A stretch of DNA of 64,000 nt, from positions 601,791,644-601,855,643 of the forward strand of contig NC_081415.1 of NCBI RefSeq assembly GCF_030272615.1, given 5' to 3'. Under the pieces are notes generated by a model. The model was not told the DNA's origin. It saw only the letters and a program-made list of their open reading frames with translations, and did not search any database. This stretch comes from Cryptomeria japonica (lineage: Eukaryota > Streptophyta > Pinopsida > Cupressales > Cupressaceae). Shown one piece after another: positions 22,310 through 33,521 of this stretch (position 1 is its first letter; every line of letters starts with the position of its first letter). The position numbers were made by a program, and so were the translations under genes.

Positions 22310-23394
22310 TGATAAACCATCTTATCTATGTTTGTTCCTTTCTCCACCTCTCTCTCCCAAACCTATCACTCCACCTATTTGTTTCTTCCTCCCTCGCTTT
22401 TGTCCACATTTATGCATCTCTCTCTAGACCTATATCTCTAACTATCAATGAATACCTCACAATCTGTCAATCTCTACAAGGTGCTTATATTTCTACCTCT
22501 TCATAATTTCCCCCTCTATGTCACTCTCTCTTCCCTAAGATCTAGACTAGTCTCTCTGCATTTCCTTCTCCTCTCTAGAAACAAACTTTAGAGGGGACAA
22601 GGAGAGGCATAGGAAAGTATCAAAAAAAGTAGAGGGGAGAGAGGTGAGAAGGAGAGATTAATTGGGGGGAAGATAGAGTGTGATAGAGAGAGATATAGTT
22701 AATTAGGTGGAAGGCGAAGAGAGAGAGGGAGGGGGTGGCTGGGGTGAAGAGAGAATGAGAGGGAGAGTTTGAGATTATTAGGGGGTAGGAGGAGAGGGGG
22801 AGAGGGGAAAGTATCAACAAAGAGAGAAGATAGATGGGGATAGAGGTGAAGAGAGACATAGAGAATAATTAGGGGGTGGGGAGAGGGGGAGAGGGAAGTA
22901 TCTATAAACCCATAGGAGGAGAGAGGTGATCGAGGGTAATTGAGGGAAAGAAATAATGTGAGAGAGAATTGGGTGTAATTATCAGATAAGAAGAGAGGGA
23001 GAAGAGTAAGTATCAAAAAAAGGAGAGAGGGAGAGATGTGGAGAGAGGTGAAGAGAGTGATAGAGAGAGGATAATTAGTGGGAGTAGAGGGGAAGAGGGA
23101 AGTATTAACAAATAGATGGAATAGAGAGAGGGTAATCAGGGAGCTCTCTCCCCATCTCTTCCCCCTCTTCCTTTGTTGATACTCCCTCCCTCTCTCTCCC
23201 CCGTCCCCTTCCCCTAATTAACTTCTCTCTAGACCTCTCTCATTGAACCTCTCTCCTCATCTCTCCCTCTCTCCCTTTGTTGATACTTTCCCATCCCCCC
23301 AATCCTCCCAACACCTAATTACCCCCAACTCTATCTAATTCTCTCTTCTCCAAATGTCATCTCTCTTTCATACCTATCCTTACCTCTAACTTTA
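22310..23394. repeat. Strand-switching CT-rich / GA-rich / CT-rich tract, unit 1
   Basis: Pyrimidine-rich to about 22565, purine-rich (gagagagg-like) from about 22570 to 23130, then pyrimidine-rich again to about 23390. Long open frames across it, rich in Ser, Leu and Pro, are composition artefacts. The same tract occurs at 26416-27503. Confidence 0.8.
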
Positions 23395-23793
23395 CCATAT
23401 GCTCCGTTAGGTCTCTTAAAGGGTCATATGGTATCCTATGACCTCTTAGGACACCATATGACTCCTCAAAACACTATATGGTATTGTTATGGGTCGCATG
23501 ATGTCCTAAGGGGTCATATGGTATCCTATGACTCCTTAGGACACCATATGGTGTCGTTAGGGTTTGTATGGTGTGCTAAGGGGTCATAAGATATCATATG
23601 ACCACCGAGGACACCATATGACCCCTAAGGTGTCATCAAGGCTCATATTATGTCCTAAGGGGTCATGTATGGTGTCATATGACCCGTTACGACACCATAT
23701 GGTGTCATCATGGATTATACGATGTCCTAAGGGGTCAAATGGTGTCCTATGACCCCTTAAGACACCATTCAACCCCTTCATATAACATCATAT
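23395..23793. repeat. Palindromic-module satellite block, unit 1
   Basis: Repeated modules of the type GGTCATATGGTGTCCTA and its reverse complement, as in the large array at 49679-52765. The block ends in CATAT, the same pentamer that was duplicated when element B inserted. Confidence 0.88.
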
Positions 23794-24235
23794 TGTTAGG
23801 ATTCCCAAAGATATAGAGAGGGGGGGGTGAATCGGTATCTTTCTGGTTAATGGATTTTTTTAATTTATTAAATGAAAAGCATTCCAAAACTGTGTACTAG
23901 TAAACCAAAATTAATGTAGTAAATAAGAATAATAAGCACAACATGAAAAGCACACCATAACACAATATTTTTAACAAGGAAACTTGATGGGGGAAAAACC
24001 TCGGTGGGATTTGTGACCCAGAATATTTTATTACTGGCCAATAAGAGAATATTACTGTTATCATAGGGGCCTGCACATGCAGGAAGGTGAATTGCTTAAA
24101 GCTCACTGCTTACATACAAAAAGGAGAAGTCTCACTGACTTACAAAAGTGGATTATGAAAATCCAATGTCATGTACTGCTACAAAAGGGCATCTGCTATG
24201 CAAGATCCAGTACTGGTTTAAGCTCTGCAACTCAT
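23794..24235 (-). repeat. Truncated B-type LTR at the duplication junction
   Basis: It starts TGTTAGGATTCCC like the left LTR of element B and is preceded by the same CATAT. It is cut after 'aagctctgcaactc'. It is a duplicated piece of B's 3' LTR, not an independent insertion. Confidence 0.85.
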
Positions 24236-24485
24236 GGCTCCTCTAGAGGTTGATGAGATATAAATCATATTAGGATTTGAAAAAGATCACACTCGTGGAA
24301 CTTCGTGTGCGAGTGATCGATTGCGGTGCTTGGGTAATGCATTCCAAATAGATACAGTTGCATACCATTTATCTATCTTTATTAAAGCCTTTTATTCTAC
24401 TAGGATTAAATTAAAGTACTTTCTATTCTATCTGGTATTGGTGGAGAAGAGGTTGCTTTGCATCGACCTAACCTGCCACCTATCG
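24236..24485 (+). pseudogene. DRM fragment, truncated left arm of palindrome P2
   Basis: About 250 bp equals the inner end of the P1 left arm (20151-20400). It encodes the remnant of 'VAPLEVDEI', 'LGNAFQIDTVAYHLS' and motif I, with stops. It starts abruptly at the tandem-duplication junction, so P2 can fold only over this inner part. Confidence 0.8.
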
Positions 24486-24499
24486 ACCTGACCTGCCAC

Positions 24500-25250
24500 C
24501 TATTGGCAGGTCTGGTCGATACAAAGAAACCTCTTCTCCACCAATACCAGATAGAAGAGAAAGAACTTTAATTTAATGCCATTAGGATAAAAGTATTTAA
24601 TCAAGACAAATAAATGGAATGAAACTGTCTCTATTTGGAATGCATTATCCAAACACCGCAATCGATCAGTCGCACATGAAGTTCTAGGAGTGTGATATTT
24701 TTCATATCTTAATATGATTTCTATCTCATCAACCTCTAGAGGAGCCACCTTACTTGGCCCCACCCAAACCAAGATCCATTCTTCCCACTTTTCAAGATTG
24801 TATTTCTCTTCACTATCTTGCAGTCTCCCTCATGAATTTTCAATTATAGTGTAGAGTTCTTCACAAAGGACACCACCACATCGTCTAGAGTCTATGCTTC
24901 AATTTTTTTCTTTGATCCCATGGAGGCCAATAGTCCTTTGTCTAAGGAACTGCTTCCTGAATAGTCATTGGGGGGAGAGGTAATGCTTGAAATCATCCTT
25001 CTATTGGGAGATTGTATACATAACCTTTTGGTCTTCTGAAAGCTAAAATTTACTTCAAGTCTGCAAACTCTGGTTCCACACTATATAAATTTTTGGATAT
25101 TGACTTCCAAATATCCTTCGGAGAAAAAGCATCATTCTCATAATAGAAAAAAGGTGCTCCTTGCATGAACACATTGATTTCCTCCAAAGTGTGGCCCAAT
25201 AGGTTTCGGAGGAACTCCAAAACTAGTTAGTCCCTCCGGACATAAATTAG
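24500..25250 (-). pseudogene. DRM-type DNA methyltransferase gene fragment, P2 right arm
   Basis: Best preserved in the window. On the minus strand from 24772 it reads 'VWVGPSKVAPLEVDEIEIIL', 'TDRLRCLDNAFQIETVSFHL', 'FYPNGIKLK', then motif I one frame over. Upstream are the 'FYYEND', 'PKDIW' and 'NLPIEG' motifs, as in P1. It covers the same part of the DRM catalytic domain and again lacks the active-site Cys motif. Confidence 0.88.
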
Positions 25251-25735
25251 AGATGTCACATCACATGCTCCAGACATTGTTTGTTTGTATTGCATACTCT
25301 CTATCCATTTATCACCCTTAAACACTTTCCTCTTCTTTTCTCCAATTGCTCTCTTCTAGGCAGTTGACGAGCTTTTTTCCATGTCATTCAAGATAATGCC
25401 TGCTTGCTTTATTTTATGAAATTTGCTTGCACATGACTCTTCAGCTTGTATGTTCTACTTCCGTATAGATATAAATTTTAATTCATGCTCAGATAATAAT
25501 TAAATAAAATAAGCATTTGTAAAGAAAAGATTTAGTCATTCGATGTTACATATTATCTGACGAAAAGATCCTAGACCTTTCTTGGAGAAAGGAAACATCA
25601 TTGATAATCATTTTTTGCAAATAACACTGAATCAAATAAATAATAAATGTTTAATGCAATTTTTAAAAATAGAACTCGTTCAATGCTTTCATTCACTAAC
25701 AGCAAAGCCATTTGACCCACATCATCTCTCACCAT
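25251..25735 (-). repeat. Outer part of P2 right arm
   Basis: Duplicate of the AT-rich outer part of the P1 right arm (about 21170-21645), with no coding signal. Confidence 0.7.
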
Positions 25736-26415
25736 CGAAATTCTGATGACAACTAATGAAACGTCCATAAAGGATGTTGTATATCTGACGTCACTTCCAT
25801 GTGGGATGGTCATCAAGGACCAATGATAGCATGCATTGGATTTCTGATGGAAATCCATTGATACTTGTGGTCAGGGGTGCAAATATATCCATCGTCGTAG
25901 GAGTTCATAACATCATCGGACGATCGACGCAAATGGCATCGTCGGGAAGCCCGACGACGAGTTTTCGACTGTAAAGTTGGTTGGAAGTCTGATGTTGGTC
26001 GTCGCAAATCCAAGAATTAGTCGTCAGAAATTAGGCCCAAATTTATTAGTGGGATATCCACTAAAATCGGATATTCGATAAAATCGGATATCCATTTTTG
26101 AAAAAATAAAAAAATATATTTTAGTAAATTGGGCATAACTTTTGCATTTTATATCAAAATTTTGGTTTTTTATAGATGTTGGAAAGGTAATTAAGAGCTC
26201 TATGATATGGAATAGGTATATTTTCAATTTCTTGTTTTAAATAATAATTATAATTCATTTAAATTCATCCTTCATTTTTAAAACATAAAAAACTCATGAC
26301 TTTTTCATATGATTTCCCTGTTGCATGAATTTTTGTAACAATCATCTCAAAATAAACTAAATAACTAATTAATTAATAATAGAAAATTTATGAATTTTAT
26401 TGAGTTCAATAAATT
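25736..26415. other. AT-rich arm with GATATCC motifs, unit 2
   Basis: Second copy of 21646-22309. From about 26085 ('ggatatccatttttgaaaaaat') to 26240 it is the inverted counterpart of 53950-54110, sharing blocks such as 'gggcataac' and 'ggaaaggtaatt'. Confidence 0.7.
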
Positions 26416-27503
26416 TTGGTCAACCATGTTATCTATGTTTGTTCCTTTCTCCACCTCTCTCTCCTAAACCTGTCACTCCACCTATTTGTTTCTTCTTCCC
26501 TCTCCTTTGTCCATATTTATGCATCTCTCTCTAGACCTATATCTCTAACTATCAATGAATACCTCATTCAATCTATCAATCTCTACAAGGTGCTTATATT
26601 CCACCTCTTCATAATTTCCCCCTCTATGTCACTCTCTCTTCCCTAAGATCTAGACTAGTCTCTCTGCATTTCCTTCTCATCTCTAGGAACTAAATTTAGA
26701 GGGGACAAGGAGAGGCATAGGGAAGTATCAAAAAAAGTAGAGGGAAGAGAGGTGATAAGGAGAGATTAATTGAGGGGAAGAGAGAGTGTGATAGAGAGAG
26801 ATATAGGTAATTAGGTGGAAGGCAAATAGAGAGAGGGAGGGGGTGGCTGGGGTGAAGAGAGAATGAGAGGGAGAGTTTGAGATTATTAGGGGGTAGGAGG
26901 AGAGGGGGAGAGGGGAAAGTATCAACAAAGAGAGAAGATAGATGGGGATAGAGGTGAAGAGAGACATAGAGAGTAATTAGGGGGTGGGGAGAGGGGGAGA
27001 GGGAGGTATCTATAAACTCAGAGGAGGAGAGAGGTGATCGAGGGTAATTGAGGGAAAGAAAAAATGTGAGAGAGAATTGGGTGTAATTATTGGATAAGAA
27101 GAGAGGGAGAAGAGTAAGTATCAACAAAAGGAAAGAGGGAGAGATGTGGAGAGAGGTGAAGAGAGTGATAGAGAGAGGATAATTAGTGGGAGTAGAGGGG
27201 ACGAGCGAAGTATTAACAAAGATATTGACTAGAGAGAGGGTAATCAGGGAGCTCTCTCCCCATCTCTTCCCCCTCTTCCTTTGTTGATACTCCCTCTCTC
27301 TCTCTCCCACCTCCCCTTCCCCTAATTACCTTCTCTCTAGACCTCTCTCATTGAACCTCTCTCCTCATCTCTCCCTCTCTCCCTTTGTTGATACTTTCCC
27401 ATTCCCCCTATCCTCCCAACACCTAATTACCCCCAACTCTATCTAATTCTCTCTTCCCCAAATGTCATCTCTCTTTCATACCTATCCTTACCTCTAACTT
27501 TAC
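26416..27503. repeat. Strand-switching CT/GA/CT tract, unit 2
   Basis: Duplicate of 22310-23394. Low complexity and no gene. The open frames of up to about 200 codons here consist almost wholly of S, L, P, Y and I, and are artefacts. Confidence 0.8.
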
Positions 27504-27901
27504 CATATGACCCCTTAGGTCTCTTAAAGGGTCATATGGTATCCTATGACCTCTTAGGACACCATATGACTCCTCAAAACACTATATGGTATTGTTATGG
27601 GTCGTATGATATCCTAAGGGGTCATATGGTATCCAATGACTCCTTAGGACACCATATGGTGTCATTAGGGTTTGTATGGTGTGCTAAGGGGTCATAAGAT
27701 ATCATATGACCACTGAGGACACCATATGACCCCTAAGGTGTCGTCAGGGGTCATATTATGTGCTAAGGGGTCATGTATGGTGTCATATGACCTGTTACGA
27801 CACCATATGGTGTCATCATGGATTGTACGATGTCCTAAGGGGTCAAATGGTGTCTTATGACCGCTTAAGACACCATACAACCCCTTAATATAACATCATA
27901 T
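27504..27901. repeat. Palindromic-module satellite block, left of element B
   Basis: Same modules as 49679-52765. It ends in CATAT (27897-27901), the left TSD of element B. The array resumes at 42273. Confidence 0.9.
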
Positions 27902-28680
27902 TGTTAGGATTCCCATAGATACTGAGAGAGGGGGGTGAATCGGTATCTTGCCGGTTAATGAATTTTTTTAATTTATTAAATGAAAAGCATTCCAAAACTG
28001 TGTACTGGTAAACCAAAATTAATGCAATAAATAAGAATAATAAGCACAACATGAAAAGCACACCATAACACAATATTTTTAACGAGGAAACCCGGTGCAG
28101 GAAAAACCTCAGTGGGATTTGTGACCCATAATATTTGCTTACTAGCCAATAAGAGAATATTACTATTACAATAGGGGCTTGCACATGTAGGAAGGCCAAC
28201 TGCCTAAAGCTCACTACTTACATACAAAAACGAGAAGTCTCACTGACTTACAAAAGTGGATTATGAAAATCCAATGTCATGGACTTCTACAAAAGGGCAT
28301 CTGCTATGCAAGATCCAGTACCTGTTTAAGCTCTGCAGCTTCCAAAACCTTATTCCAAACTCTACCTTAATATTCGCACATAATATCCATCATATCCTAC
28401 ATACAAATGTTCTCTAAGATCTCATACTTATATATGATCCTTATTACAATATGCCTTGTTAGCTTTCAAAAAAAGATATTACAATTAATTACATTTTATA
28501 ATAAATAAAATCCTATCGGCCAAGGTGTTGGTAATCAATCTTTTCGGTGTCGGTGAATGTATGTCGGTGTAGAGTCTATCAGTACCGGTGCCTGCCGATA
28601 TCATATGATTGTAAGGTTGCAATCAATGACAATACCTTCAATCACCTATAATTTCTCATTGGAATGTGCATTTTCCAACA
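27902..28680 (-). repeat. 3' LTR of element B
   Basis: On the minus strand it starts TGTTGGAAAATGCAC and ends ..GGGAATCCTAACA. It is close to the LTRs of D and related to those of C. A poly-pyrimidine stretch before the end (tcaccccc..) is typical of the family. Confidence 0.92.
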
Positions 28681-28681
28681 A

Positions 28682-28692
28682 TCTCCCCCTTT
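28682..28692 (-). other. Polypurine tract of element B
   Basis: AAAGGGGGAGA on the minus strand, adjacent to the LTR. Confidence 0.85.
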
Positions 28693-28899
28693 GGCATTGA
28701 TGGCAACACTCATGAAAAAATCCCAAAAAGTGTCCAAAAATGTTGTCCAAAAGAATCTACCAAAACTGTCAAAACTGTGTTACCAAAATGTGTTCTCCTC
28801 TTGAGCTGATGATGTCTTTTGCTAATCATTTTTCTCATCTCCACTACTCCCCATTTGGCATCAATGATAAAGGTTGTCAATGTCAATGGAGTGTGATTC

Positions 28900-31545
28900 T
28901 TGCCTAGATCCTTGTAACCAGTGGGTTACAATCTGATGGATGTCCGCCAATGCAAAATTTTGACTGTCGTTGAACCTTTCACTATCCTTTATTGCTACTT
29001 CTATTCTCTAAATTGTATCGGTGAGTATGTGCATTTTCTCTTCCGGTATCTTAAGTCTTGGAACTAGAGCCTTAGAAATCTCTTTTCTCAAATAAATGAG
29101 GTTATCCAATTTAGGTCCTAGTTTACACTTTAAATCCTTTGCCTTAGATTTTATTCTTTCTTTATCTTTTTCTAATTTTTCAATTTTCTCCTCAAGAACT
29201 GTAATTTCCTTTTCAAATACCAAAAATGAATCTGATGTTCCTATTAAGTTGTCAGCAATATTGTTGATTTCTTTTTGTGCTTTGTTGATCTTTGAATCTA
29301 TGTCCTCTATCAAAATGTCAGTTTTGCAAGTATCTTTGTACAAGTTCTTGAAATCCAAAATTGTCTCGCCTAATGCCGGTAATAAGGTTTCCATTTGTTC
29401 CTTATTCTTCTTAACTGTTTCCTCAAATACTTTTTCCTTTTCCTTATTCATTTTCTCTTTGAAGGTGTCTTCATTTATTTGATCTAGTGTTATTAGGTTG
29501 CTGGTTATATACTTAGACAATGTGTCTAATTTTCTCAAGGAATATTTATTTTCTATGTTACACTTTGCAGCTATCATCTTCAAAATTGGTCAAATATCAT
29601 CTATAGCCTTATACACCTATGCATTACACTCTGTTAGTTTCTTTATTGAATCTAAGAGTACCTCTGTTACATTGGTTGGCCTAAATTCAGTCATAGATGT
29701 ACCAAATGACTGTCCAACTATTTTCACAATCTGTAAATCGCCGATGGTTGTGATAGCTTTTCTTTCCTCTTTCTCTCAAGGATCAGTTTGAGTTTCCATC
29801 TCTACTACTTGAGGTTTGGGCTTCTCAGATGTAGTCGGTGGTACTATCTGAGTATGTACCTATGAATCATATTGCTCTACTTGTTTTTCAATGTTTTCCT
29901 TAGCAAGAGCCTATTTCTCTAATGGTTTCTCTTTTTTCTCTCCTGATGGTGTCTTTGTTTGTGCTTCAGATGATTTCATTATGTCATCCACTATCAGTTT
30001 TTGTGATTTTAGCTCTAATGTATCTATCGGTTTCTCTTGGTTTACCTCTGTACTGTCTACTATCGATGACTCGGTAGATACATTAATGTGTGTACCTATG
30101 GTATCTACCTTTCCTGTATCCAGGGGATCATTTCGTGCTTCAGTTTGTTGTTCTGCCCCAATTCCAATGTTTTCAACTGCAATAGTTTTTGTCGGTGGCT
30201 TTGTTGTCACATCCCTCTTGTCAATTGTTTTTTAATCTACCACAATATTAACTTCCTTTGTGTCAATGTTCATTGTCTATAGCACCTTGGAATTAGGATT
30301 TGTATCCTCATGTGGTGTTTCCATACTCTTTGTTGTCAGTTGTGTGTCAATAGTTTGTACCGGTGGAGTATCAGAGGTTGGTGGGGGTAAATTATCTATT
30401 ATCTTTAGGCTTGGAGGTCCACCTACCTTACCTTTCCTCTTATCCTTTTGGTAGACTTTGATAGTCTTTGGTCTCTTAAGTTCTTCTTGTTTTTCCTTCT
30501 CAACAAAAAATATGTCCCACTTATCTGCAGTCTCTTCTGATATTTCATTTACTTTTCCTACCATTAATGCTACATGTCAGTGTCTAGTTGAGAATACTAT
30601 CCAGTTAGCTTCACTGATCAGCTCATCAATCTCTTGAGTGGATTTCACTAGGTGAACTGCAAGTAGTTTTTGTATTTTGATTTTCTTATATAATTCAACA
30701 ATAGCTACCCTTCTAGCTTCTAATCTTCTGTAGAAGTCATTTGGTATGTCATCTATAGTCTCCATAAAATATCTCTTATAAATGTCTAAGTGTAAGATTA
30801 CAATATTTTCTATACCCTCTTTTTCATCATTGGATAGTGTATTATACAATATGCTGATACTTGTCAGTTTTCCATTTTCAGTGATCTCTTCCAAAAGTTT
30901 GTCAAAAGGAGGAATAACCTATTTGTGTTTCCTCTTCTTTGGTGTCAATTTCTTAGCCGGAGGCCTAACTGCATGTTGTTTTTGTCTTGTCTTTCTAGGT
31001 GTGGGTGAGGGTGTCAGTGAGGGTTTTCTCTTCCTTTCTACCCTTTTGAATTCAGTCGATATCTCACTATCCGAGGAAGTAGAAATCAATGAAAGATGTG
31101 CTTCTGGTTGAATTCCTTCCATCTCACTCTCCTTAATACCAATTTTCTTTAATACATCTTCTTTTATTGCTTTATCCTGTCTTGTTCCCTTGCTCACTAT
31201 TTGTTCAGTTTTCTTAATCCTTTTGTCAAATTGGATTCTGCTTTCTATGGTCTCCTCATTGCCAAAAACTTTCTCACTTGGTTCCTTAGGTGCTTCTAAG
31301 AGGGCTTTTGCATAGGTTTCAACTATGTTTTCATCTACCTCATATCCCATCTCTGTAACCCAAACATTCCTAGGGACAACTACCTCCATCCAAATTTCAT
31401 CTTTCTTGATCACAAAGCATATCTCTTTTTGATACTTATCAACAATTGCTTGAGATAGCCTTATTCTTGTCTTCATTCTTGCTTTCCAAGTTTGAATATA
31501 TTCATTTATGTTTTTCTCCCTATCATCTCCCATATTGTTCAGTAT
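28900..31545 (-). pseudogene. ORF2 of element B, C-terminal three quarters
   Basis: This continues the ORF2 cut by element E at 31545/39354. One minus-strand frame is kept throughout, broken by stops. Among them are a TAG at 30919-30921 (where a Gln codon is expected) and a TGA after 'STRH', where element C has Trp. Legible parts include 'DEIWMEVVVPRNVWV' and 'ALLEAPKEP', a Lys/Arg-Pro-rich linker, 'FMETIDDIPNDFYRRLEARR', 'KVGGPPSLKIIDNLPPP', and a C-terminal coiled coil ('TVLEEKIEKLEKDKERIKSK'). Function unknown. Confidence 0.75.
31541..31545. repeat. Target-site duplication of element E, left copy
   Basis: AGTAT, repeated exactly at 39354-39358 on the other side of E. Confidence 0.95.
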
Positions 31546-32776
31546 TGTAAAGCGGAAAATCACGATCGAACCCTAGTTGCTCTCCCCTCTTCCAACTCCA
31601 AGGAGAGAGAAGGGAGATCACTAGGGTTGATGGTTTTCACTTAAGGGAGAGACTTTACATTCAAAAGAGGGGTTGAAACCCACAAGATCCAATCCCACAC
31701 AATGCAAGATTGGATGCTAAATGTGTTTCAAGGGTTAAGAAAGCAAGGCTACCCTCTTTTGTAAAGAATGTTGATAGAAGAATTAAGCTAGGAATGCATA
31801 GAAAGTGACAAAGATTCGCTTATAAACTGAGATAGGGATATAGGATGAAGCTGCGGACCTGGAATTAGCAGTAAAATGTTGATACAACACTGTCCTACAA
31901 ATTTGAGCAAAAGTTGATGGGACGATGGTGCCCGGCGTGCACACGGTCCTCCGAAAAATCCGCGAAACGAAGGGGGATCTGTTCGTCTCTGCACAAGGAT
32001 TCCAGATCTTCAATTTCAGCTGCGTACCTGCAACCTACACACAGAAAAGTGAAGATGATTCGGGGGTTAGGGATTAGGGGTTTGCCTTTAGGTCAAACCC
32101 CAGTTTTGGAATTAACCAAGAAATGAGAAATTGCTGTAAATGTAATGTAAAACAAGTACTAATACCTTGTTGTAAGGATGTTTGTATCCTTATATGCGAA
32201 GGTATAGATGTTGTTGTTTGTTGTATTGTTGTATGTTGTAGCATGTAGTATGTGATCTCCTCTTCAATGGTTGAATCCTTGTCTTGAATGCAACACTTAG
32301 CCTTGAATGGAGACTCAGAATGATCAATTGCTTGAAGGAATGCTTGAATGCTTGAATGCTTGAGTATAGTTTCCACGCTTTTTTTCATCATGTCGAATGA
32401 AAGAGGAAAATGTAGTTTATATACTTGTCAATTAGGGTTAATAGACTGATTTTCCCGACCTTAGGCCGACTAGGAAAGATAATTTTCCAATTTGCAAACA
32501 TAAAGACCCAAAGTCCAAAAGAGACCGGGCCCAAAATAGGACCCAGGGACCAGGGCGCTGGGCGCCATGGTCATGGGGGACCAGGGTGCTAGGCGCTCTG
32601 GTCCCACCTCCCGGGACAGCAGGGCGCAAAGGAGGTTCAGGCCAGGGTGCAAGAAAATGCAGTTTTTGGTGTCATAATCAGGTTTCGGGGTCTCCATTCA
32701 GGTTGCATGTTGCGTCGCTATCGTGAAGACCGAAATGTAGTCGAAATTGCAAGTGTCACAATTTTAGGATGCTACA
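31546..32776 (-). repeat. 3' LTR of element E
   Basis: On the minus strand TGTAGCATCCTAAAATTG..GCTTTACA. Nearly identical to 38131-39353. It contains a GC-richer segment (about 32520-32640) unlike the AT-rich remainder, and a TATA-like GTATATAAAC near 32415. Confidence 0.94.
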
Positions 32777-32791
32777 TTTAGCCCCCACTTT
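32777..32791 (-). other. Polypurine tract of element E
   Basis: AAAGTGGGGGCTAAA on the minus strand, directly before TGTAGCATCC. Confidence 0.88.
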
Positions 32792-33521
32792 AGCGGGAGT
32801 ATAGGCGTATGCTCATACTTCTGGTAAAGTACAAGGAAACAACATTGAAAGACTTTCACCACGTCAAGGAGGCAAGATACACCAAGCCCCCAGTGGACTA
32901 AGGATCTTACGACTTCGATTGACAAAGTAAAAGGGAAGATCGCGAGGGAGAACCATGACTGTCAGTAGTAAGGTTCCCTCACTATGAGTCATGCAAGAAA
33001 GATATCAAAAATTTTCAAGGCAAAGCTAAATTTGTCAAGAAATTTTCAAGTATCTTGAAAAGATATGGACGGGATGTATGCCCCCCTATGTTAAAGTGAT
33101 CACACACGCCTCACCGAGGGTGATTTCTTTAAGGTAGTGATACATATAAGAATGAGAAGGGAAAGGAGCACGTTATCACAAGGATTTAGCCCCCCAGTGT
33201 GAGATAAGCCCAAGGATAATAGACACAAAACACAAAGCACAAGGTGACTTCGCTTTCCTCGGGGTCAGTATGTTGTATGATTATTCATGTATATCATATG
33301 TATGTATGCATAATTGTTCTTCATTCCCCAATCAAGGAAGGTCACCTAGAAGAAGGGAACACATGTGTCTTTTGAGTCAACATGAGAGAGACCAAAAGAG
33401 ATCTCAATGCTTTGCATCGTCCTCAAGTAGACAACACTAAGGACAACAAATAGAAGAATGAGAATAACATATAGAAGAAGAAACAGAAGAGAGGAGGAGA
33501 GAATCTGCTATGCTAATGAAA
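32792..33521. other. 3' untranslated interior of element E
   Basis: No coding frame between the stop of the Gag-protease ORF and the PPT. 'cccccag' clusters recur. Confidence 0.6.

Larger units (their letters stand above)
20151..28337. repeat. Tandem duplication of about 4.1 kb (units 20151-24235 and 24236-28337)
   Basis: Both units contain, in the same order and orientation: the DRM palindrome, the AT-rich stretch, CT/GA-rich tracts, a short satellite block, the pentamer CATAT and the edge of a B-type LTR. Matching points lie about 4,085-4,108 bp apart. The internal junction at 24235/24236 joins mid-LTR sequence ('aagctctgcaactc') to the DRM left arm ('ggctcctctag'). This marks the duplication breakpoints as one in the LTR and one in the palindrome arm. 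Confidence 0.88.

Noticed and set aside
23395-23793. CRISPR-like array
   Set aside because: Repeats alternate orientation and are not separated by unique spacers of constant length; the DNA is plant transposon-rich, so this is satellite.
10020-25250. A functional DRM methyltransferase gene
   Set aside because: Every copy stops at motif I or II, lacks the Pro-Cys active-site motif, has frame changes and stops, and no intron-exon structure or full-length frame can be built.
26696-27310. Open frame of 204 codons on the minus strand, and similar ones at 22620-23016
   Set aside because: Composed almost only of Ser, Leu, Pro, Tyr and Ile from a GA/CT-rich tract; no domain, and both flanks are low complexity.
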